Positions 58,717 through 64,000 of a stretch of 64,000 bases of DNA are shown here, piece after piece. The position numbers were made by a program, and so were the translations under genes. Origin of the DNA: Pestalotiopsis fici W106-1 (taxonomy: Eukaryota > Ascomycota > Sordariomycetes > Amphisphaeriales > Sporocadaceae). Below the pieces are notes generated by a model that worked only from the letters and a program-made list of their open reading frames with translations, did no database searches and was not told the DNA's origin. Positions within the stretch are counted from its first letter, which is position 1, and every line of letters starts with the position of its first letter. The stretch spans positions 3,245,022 to 3,309,021 of the forward strand of contig NW_006917091.1 of NCBI RefSeq assembly GCF_000516985.1. Direction: 5' to 3'.

Positions 58717-60937
58717 ATGGACGACGACCATGCCGCGGCACGCAAGGCGGCAGTGACTGCAATCCAACCAATTCCTCTCATTTGCACCATCTGCCCCAAG
58801 ACATCCAAGTTCTCCGATGTCTCTCATTTGCTCACTCATATCGCCTCCAAGGGCCATCTGTCCAACATGTTCAAGCTGGACATTGCCAAGGTCGCCGATC
58901 ACGACGCCCAGCGCCGACTCGACGAGTACCAGGCCTGGTTCGATCGACACAACATTCGGGGACTCCTTCAGGATAGAAGCGAGAACAGGATTCAGAAAAG
59001 CAATGGTGGTCGTGGCCGCAGTGCTACGCGTGGAGGAAGCCAGTCCCTCAGCCTACGTGGCGGCGGACATGCATCAATGGTGAGTCGCAATAAGAAAGGA
59101 AAGGCTGCTGTGAAAAGAGACAATCGGGTAAGTCTGGATCCTCGCGAGTGATTGTGTTTGGAGTCAGCCGTTGCGTGCGTGGTCTAACTGGACAGTCGGG
59201 GCAGCGCCTTGTCGACAGTTCCATTCCGTCAACCTACGCAAGGGCTACCAGCTACAATCCCCAGGACGACCTCGACCCCGTCTCAGACTTTGCCGGTTTG
59301 CAACATGTGCATGCTCAACAACCATGGGAAGCCGCCCACGGCACTCAGCAGTGGACAACACATTTGCCTCCTTGGAACGGTGCTTACTTTGAACATGACT
59401 TCCAACAGGATCTTGACTTGATTGACGTTGATCTTCCTCTACCTGACGCAGATGAGGGAAACAACGATATTGAAGTTTCATCCGTGTATGAACCGTCCGA
59501 AGCTGAGGCCGAGGACGATGATGACGAGATCAACAGCAGCATTCCTCAGTCTGAAGACACTATGAACACGACAGTGCTCGAAGACGATGCTCCCGCCGCA
59601 CCCCAGCTACGCGATGACGATGCGACTGAGCAGAAGCATTTTCGCAAGTATCTCAAGGGAGACATTTCCAAGCTTGAGGGTGTTGGTGGTTTTGATGCTG
59701 CACCCGAGGATCAACGCAAGAGGCGAAACCAGAAGAAGGACCCTTCTGTCCTAGTCCATATGGAGGCTAGCTCTCGAGCTGTTCGAACTGTCGAGCAGGT
59801 GACAGATCTGAACTTCAATCATGTTCGTTGGCGGGATGTCTACGATGAACCCTCCATTGCTGGAAGTGATGTATGTTGCCTTGGTCGTATCAGACCCCCG
59901 GATGTTGCCAATAGCTACTGACCCCCGCGAAAGGATGAAGATGAGGAATCCAAGCCACCGAAGAAGGCAAAGCGAAGCCCTGCAGCCAAGCCTCGCAGAA
60001 ACACTGCCAGAGCAGCGCGTGCCTCCAAGATCAAAGTCGAGGAAACGACGTCTCGTGAATCGAGTGTTGCTCCAGCCACTCGCGTTACTCGCCGAATGAC
60101 TCGTCAACGTGGTAGAGCCAGACAGCCGCGTCAGCCAGCCAAGGTTTCTACAGTCCACGCAACATCTCCAGAGCCTGTGGAACTCCCTGAGAACTCTTCA
60201 GTGAATTCTCTTGCTGCACAAGACTCGGCTCCATCCACAACATCCAACGGTACTTCCGTGTCTAGCTATCCACCATTGCAGGACGACGGATTGCCTCGAG
60301 AGGATGACGATCAAATGAGATGTGACGCTCTCACATATGATGTGTACAGAGCCGGTATGCCTAGTGGCAATATCGATTCACAGCCTGTCAAGGGTTGGTT
60401 TCCCTTCGATAAAATGGCAATGTATTCTTGCGGTGTCTAACCATTGCGCCAGAATCGGCCGATTACTTTGTGCCTCATCGTCGACAGTATGTCTGAACAA
60501 TCCCCAATCGGTAGACAGCTTACTAATCTCTCTGCAGGCGTGATGGTCTCTCTCGGCTCGCACTGCGTTCTCTCAACACCAATGTCAATGTCCCGCTGCT
60601 GTCACCGACACCAGTCTTCAAGCGCCATGGACCTGCTCGTCTCTTCTCTGGCAAGGAGAATGAACATGGCACTTTTTCAGGAGACTCGCCTGCAGTCTTC
60701 AATCCATATATGCCTAGCTCTGATACTTTTGGAGAGGGCTCTTTCAATCCCTTGCGTGTACAGAACCAAGACAATCCCACCATTCGAGGTTACCCATGGG
60801 ATGATAGTTCGAGGTCACTTGCAGCTGGTTTCCAACCTATCAGCAACTCTGGATTCAACTCTCTCAATGTGGGTGCGCAAGATCCAGCGCTCTATCGCGC
60901 CCCTACATATCAAAATGGTGGCGAGTACGGAATCTGA
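58717..60937 (+). CDS. C2H2 zinc-finger nuclear protein, function unknown
   Basis: Five exons are assembled: 58717-59127, 59196-59870, 59934-60393, 60453-60486 and 60538-60937, giving 659 residues. The start ATG at 58717 follows CACC. Near the N-terminus is a single C2H2-like finger (CTIC followed by HLLTHIASKGH), then a charged helix (DAQRRLDEYQAWFDRHNIRGLL). The middle is acidic (EAEAEDDDDE). A basic block with KPPKKAKRSP and Arg-rich RGRARQPRQP segments suggests nuclear import and nucleic-acid contact. Exon 4 is only 34 bases and is supported by frame continuity (ADYFVPHRRQRDG). Its upstream intron uses a GTTGGT donor at 60394. I do not recognise a named family; a chromatin role is a guess. 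Confidence 0.75.
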
Positions 60938-61421
60938 TCTCAGCTTTATTCGATGTTTTCTTAAGGGGTATCCAGCATATCTCAGCTCCGTAATACGGGC
61001 CTCAGAACGGCAGGTGAGCAAATCCCAACATCTACAGACGATCTCTTGACTAACAAGTCCAGATATACATGCTTACCCTCTTTCCTTCTTTTCATTGGTG
61101 GAGTCTGGTTCTATTTCTTTTATCACCACTTCTTCTCGCAAGTCCCAGCAGCGAGGACTAAAACTTGGGAGAACATTGGGGCAATCTCATCAGAGCCCAT
61201 TATATTGTGAAGCATTTTCAGAGTCATTGGGGAAGCAATGGCGACGGTTTGGGCATCTCTAATGCTAGACAAATGGGAGGGCATCATTTTTTTCACTCGG
61301 TAGAAAGGCGCCAAGCTGTATATTAGCATTTCACGCAGTCTTCTAGCCAAGTCAATCGCATATTTCTTTGCAACAATACGCTTTTGAAGGGATCGTGAAA
61401 TGTACTCAGCTATGTATGGGT
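60938..61421. other. Convergent intergenic spacer
   Basis: This lies between the stops of the C2H2 gene (+) and MSH3 (-). A late intron of the 3' untranslated region is possible near 61014-61060. Nothing else is seen. Confidence 0.5.
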
Positions 61422-64000
61422 CTACAATTGTTCGATGCTCGAAATGAGGTGATCAAGCTGATCGACACCAGTGTCTAGCACATCCATTAATAGTTTTGCA
61501 GTGCCATTTAGCCGCCGCCCCTTGATTTCCTCTTCCAACTCTCTAGACCTTTTGGCTGCCACGTCCAAGACTTTGCCCGGAATCCGGGCCAGCCTTGCCA
61601 CGTTTAGACCGTACGAGCGATGAGCAACGCCCTCGCCCACCTCATACAGGAAAGTGATCTCCTCATCCCCGTCCCAGTCATCAGCATCATTGGCGATTTC
61701 TCCACGTCTTGTGGCGGTAAATCGCATGTGCATGTTTCGAACCTTGCCACCTTTGATACCGTCGGCAACGAGGCTCAGATTCTGATAGTGGGTGATGAAG
61801 AGGGTCAGGCACCCAATGTCCTCGGCGACATGCTGCAGAACAGCTTGGGCAATGGCGGCGCCGTCGTGCGTGCTCGTACCGCGACCGAGCTCGTCGAGAA
61901 TGACGAGGCTGCGGGGAGTAGCGGAGCGCAGGATCTGCGCCGTCTCATTGACCTCGACCATGAAGGTGGACTCGTGGCTAAAGATATTGTCGGATGCGCC
62001 CATGCGGGTGTAGATGCCGTCGCACGGGGTGAGGGACATGGCCTCGGCGGGCACAAAGGAGCCGATCTGCGCCATGAGGACGAGTAGTGCCACGGCGCGG
62101 ACGTATGACGACTTGCCGCCCATGTTGGGGCCGGTGATGAGCTGGGCCGGTGACACGGGGGAGTCTGATGAAGTCTGAGGAGCCGAGGAGAGCGTCGTGG
62201 TGAAGGGGATGTACGACGTCATCAGAGTGTGCTCTGCAATAGGGTGCCGGCCAGAGGTGATGGTCACAGTCGGAGCAGAATCGGCTGGCAAGAAGACGGG
62301 TTTGCTGTAGCCTGGCAGGGCGGCAACCTTGGAGAGCGAGAGCAGACAGTCGAGGGTAGCCAGGGCCGACACAGCATCACGCAGAGGTTGATAGTCGGAA
62401 GCAATGGACGCAAGAAGTTCTGCAAAAGCCGCGTCACATGCAGCAGCAAGGGATTCCTTGTGTTGGTCGCGCTCGGTGATGAGTCGCACAACCTCTGGGG
62501 TATGGAAGCGACTGAGCTTCTTGGTGCCAGAAATCTTGACCCACGATGCCGGCACATGCTTCAAGTCTGTATTTGAGACCTCGATGAGGTACTCGATTCC
62601 TGCCACGGTGACATATGTGACTGGAGTTTTCTTGTTGAGCTTTTGTGCGGCGACTTTGCGATGAGCATCGAGTTCTTGCTCAACAGAGGCAATGCCAAGT
62701 TTGTGGTCGGTAATATCCTCTGTTTCCTCATTTTCACGAAAGAATGCATACTTGTCGTCCTTTCGGGCCGCCTCGGCATTGATCCGTTCCAGGTACGAAA
62801 GCACCATGGGCAGAATCTGCGGCAAAGAGAGGACAGCGCCGCTGATTGCCGACGAATCAAAGCCGCTGTCTGCTGCCGATTTGACTCGAGAAAACTCGGT
62901 CGAAATCTTTTGGAGTGCTTGAAGGGAAGCGAGAAGTTCGGGCCGAGAACACTTGCCATAGTATATCCTGATGAGGCTCCTCTCCAGGTCAGTCTTGGTG
63001 TTTATCAAGAGGTTCTCGAGCTGGTCCACACTAGGCGTCGACGCCTTTGCCAAAAGTTCTTCTACTGCAGCAACGCGCTCTTCCAACCGTGCTTGGTCCA
63101 GCAGTGGGCGGCCTATCCACTTTCGAAGCAGACGTTGCCCGAACCGTGTCTGGGTCTTGTCGAGTGCCCAGAACAGACTGCCTTTCTCTACATGGTCGGT
63201 CTGGTTCCGGTAAACCTCGAGACTCTCCAATGTGGTACCGTTGACCAACATGTGCGAGCGAGCGCTGAATGATGTAAAGTATTTCGTCAAGTCAAAGATA
63301 TGTTCGAGACCGTAATCCTTCAGGTGATTAATCATGGACGATAGACAGATAGTCACAGGTTCTGGCAGTTTGAGCACCTTGTCCAGCAAAGCGCTTGCAT
63401 GCTCATTACCTGCGGCGTTCTCCTTTAGTTTCCCGGCATAAAATTGTGTGACATGGGAATATGCTTCGGCAGCAATGGTCTTGGACTTGGAGATCCGTTC
63501 CACCCGACTTCTGTCGCCAAAGACATTGGTGCTACTCCCGGAGAGATGCTGGACTAGCTTGTCGGTAGCTTTTGTGAGTTCGCCAACAATGAGAAACTCG
63601 CATGGGGAGATGTGGAGTAGTCTTGTTTCAATCTCGTTCCTCATGAATCCATCCTCAAAGTTGTCGTATATGATATCGCCCGTAGCTGGTTGCACTGCAA
63701 TGATGCCAACATCAACCTTTTCATCTGTACCCCAGCCCTTTGCTTTCGACTCTGTGATGCAGAGTAGGTAACCAGCTGCCGGTGCTCCCGAGTCTGATTG
63801 CTGTTCTAGCTCGCCGATCTCGTCCACATAAGTGCCCTTGGTGTAGACGTTGGTGAGTTTTCTGACGAATGGAGCGTTTCGGTTGTCGCCTGCCTTCTTC
63901 AGAGCAGCCGTTTCAATCTGCCTCACCACACCAACCTTGTGGCCGGCAGCAACCAGCCGCTTCACATGGACGGGCAATCTGTGGACCGGTATGCTGGCCG
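61422..64000 (-). CDS. msh3: DNA mismatch repair protein MSH3 (5' end outside window)
   Basis: The reading frame is open from the right edge of the window to the stop at 61422, giving about 859 residues, so the N-terminal part of a protein of roughly 1100 residues is missing. At the edge the frame reads [15 protein letters not shown], then [39 protein letters not shown] follows in pieces typical of the MutS domain I of MSH3. The ATPase domain has Walker [10 protein letters not shown], the ST motif, Walker [13 protein letters not shown] and a conserved THYQ. MSH3 pairs with MSH2 as MutS-beta to recognise insertion-deletion loops in the nucleus. MSH3 rather than MSH2/4/6 is my reading of the N-terminal block. 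Confidence 0.93.
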   Translation of the reverse strand, partial: ASIPVHRLPVHVKRLVAAGHKVGVVRQIETAALKKAGDNRNAPFVRKLTNVYTKGTYVDEIGELEQQSDSGAPAAGYLLCITESKAKGWGTDEKVDVGIIAVQPATGDIIYDNFEDGFMRNEIETRLLHISPCEFLIVGELTKATDKLVQHLSGSSTNVFGDRSRVERISKSKTIAAEAYSHVTQFYAGKLKENAAGNEHASALLDKVLKLPEPVTICLSSMINHLKDYGLEHIFDLTKYFTSFSARSHMLVNGTTLESLEVYRNQTDHVEKGSLFWALDKTQTRFGQRLLRKWIGRPLLDQARLEERVAAVEELLAKASTPSVDQLENLLINTKTDLERSLIRIYYGKCSRPELLASLQALQKISTEFSRVKSAADSGFDSSAISGAVLSLPQILPMVLSYLERINAEAARKDDKYAFFRENEETEDITDHKLGIASVEQELDAHRKVAAQKLNKKTPVTYVTVAGIEYLIEVSNTDLKHVPASWVKISGTKKLSRFHTPEVVRLITERDQHKESLAAACDAAFAELLASIASDYQPLRDAVSALATLDCLLSLSKVAALPGYSKPVFLPADSAPTVTITSGRHPIAEHTLMTSYIPFTTTLSSAPQTSSDSPVSPAQLITGPNMGGKSSYVRAVALLVLMAQIGSFVPAEAMSLTPCDGIYTRMGASDNIFSHESTFMVEVNETAQILRSATPRSLVILDELGRGTSTHDGAAIAQAVLQHVAEDIGCLTLFITHYQNLSLVADGIKGGKVRNMHMRFTATRRGEIANDADDWDGDEEITFLYEVGEGVAHRSYGLNVARLARIPGKVLDVAAKRSRELEEEIKGRRLNGTAKLLMDVLDTGVDQLDHLISSIEQL

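Noticed and set aside
61620..62087. A 155-codon plus-strand frame opposite msh3
   Set aside because: It lies antisense to the conserved ATPase domain of MSH3 and is explained by it.

Overview
The window is nuclear DNA of a filamentous ascomycete, most likely a sordariomycete and plausibly Hypocreales (lineage inferred from gene content and style, not from a search). Coding regions are broken by short introns (about 45-150 bases) with GTAAGT-type donors, CTAAC/CTGAC-like branch points and CAG/TAG acceptors. Genes lie on both strands with long intergenic spaces. The set is typical of moulds: a HET-domain protein, Zn2Cys6 regulators, MFS and ABC-A transporters, an AA7-type oxidase, a GMC oxidoreductase and a rhodopsin-domain membrane protein. 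Two nuclear tRNA genes are present. One 100-N scaffold gap sits at 57254-57353.

Layout. 1-5.3 kb: a MYND zinc-finger gene (+) converging on a HET-domain gene (-). 5.8 kb: tRNA-Gly(GCC). 6.3-16.1 kb: a possible nutrient-acquisition group with a secreted EGF/five-bladed-propeller protein, a sugar-porter MFS transporter whose upstream region is rich in CreA-type motifs, a secreted bicovalent-flavin AA7-type oxidase and a secreted alpha/beta hydrolase. A 664-bp MITE-like element with about 97-bp inverted repeats and an AT-rich core lies between the last two. 16-19.4 kb is gene-poor. 19.4-26.3 kb: a rhodopsin-domain membrane protein, a three-exon hypothetical gene, tRNA-Leu(UAA), BUD23 and an SVP26/ERV26-type gene. 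28.3-38.3 kb: a full ABC-A transporter, an aldehyde dehydrogenase and a six-exon GMC oxidoreductase. 39.4-45.9 kb: a 1179-residue protein joining a Zn2Cys6 finger to two C-terminal membrane helices, a small multispanning protein and a metallo-beta-lactamase-fold hydrolase. 46.5-56.9 kb: a candidate catabolic cluster of Zn2Cys6 regulator, salicylate-hydroxylase-like monooxygenase, Asp/Glu-racemase-superfamily protein and anion-symporter-type MFS carrier. 58.7-64 kb: a nuclear C2H2 protein and most of MSH3, which runs off the right edge.

How the genes may work together (inference). The 46.5-56.9 kb group has the parts list of a small aromatic or heteroaromatic acid pathway: uptake, flavin hydroxylation, a C4-acid-type enzyme and a dedicated regulator. 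The GMC/ALDH pair could oxidise an alcohol through an aldehyde to an acid. The 6.3-16 kb genes could release, oxidise and import sugars. All exon structures were built by hand from reading-frame continuity and splice consensus; no database search was possible, so family calls rest on motifs I recognise.
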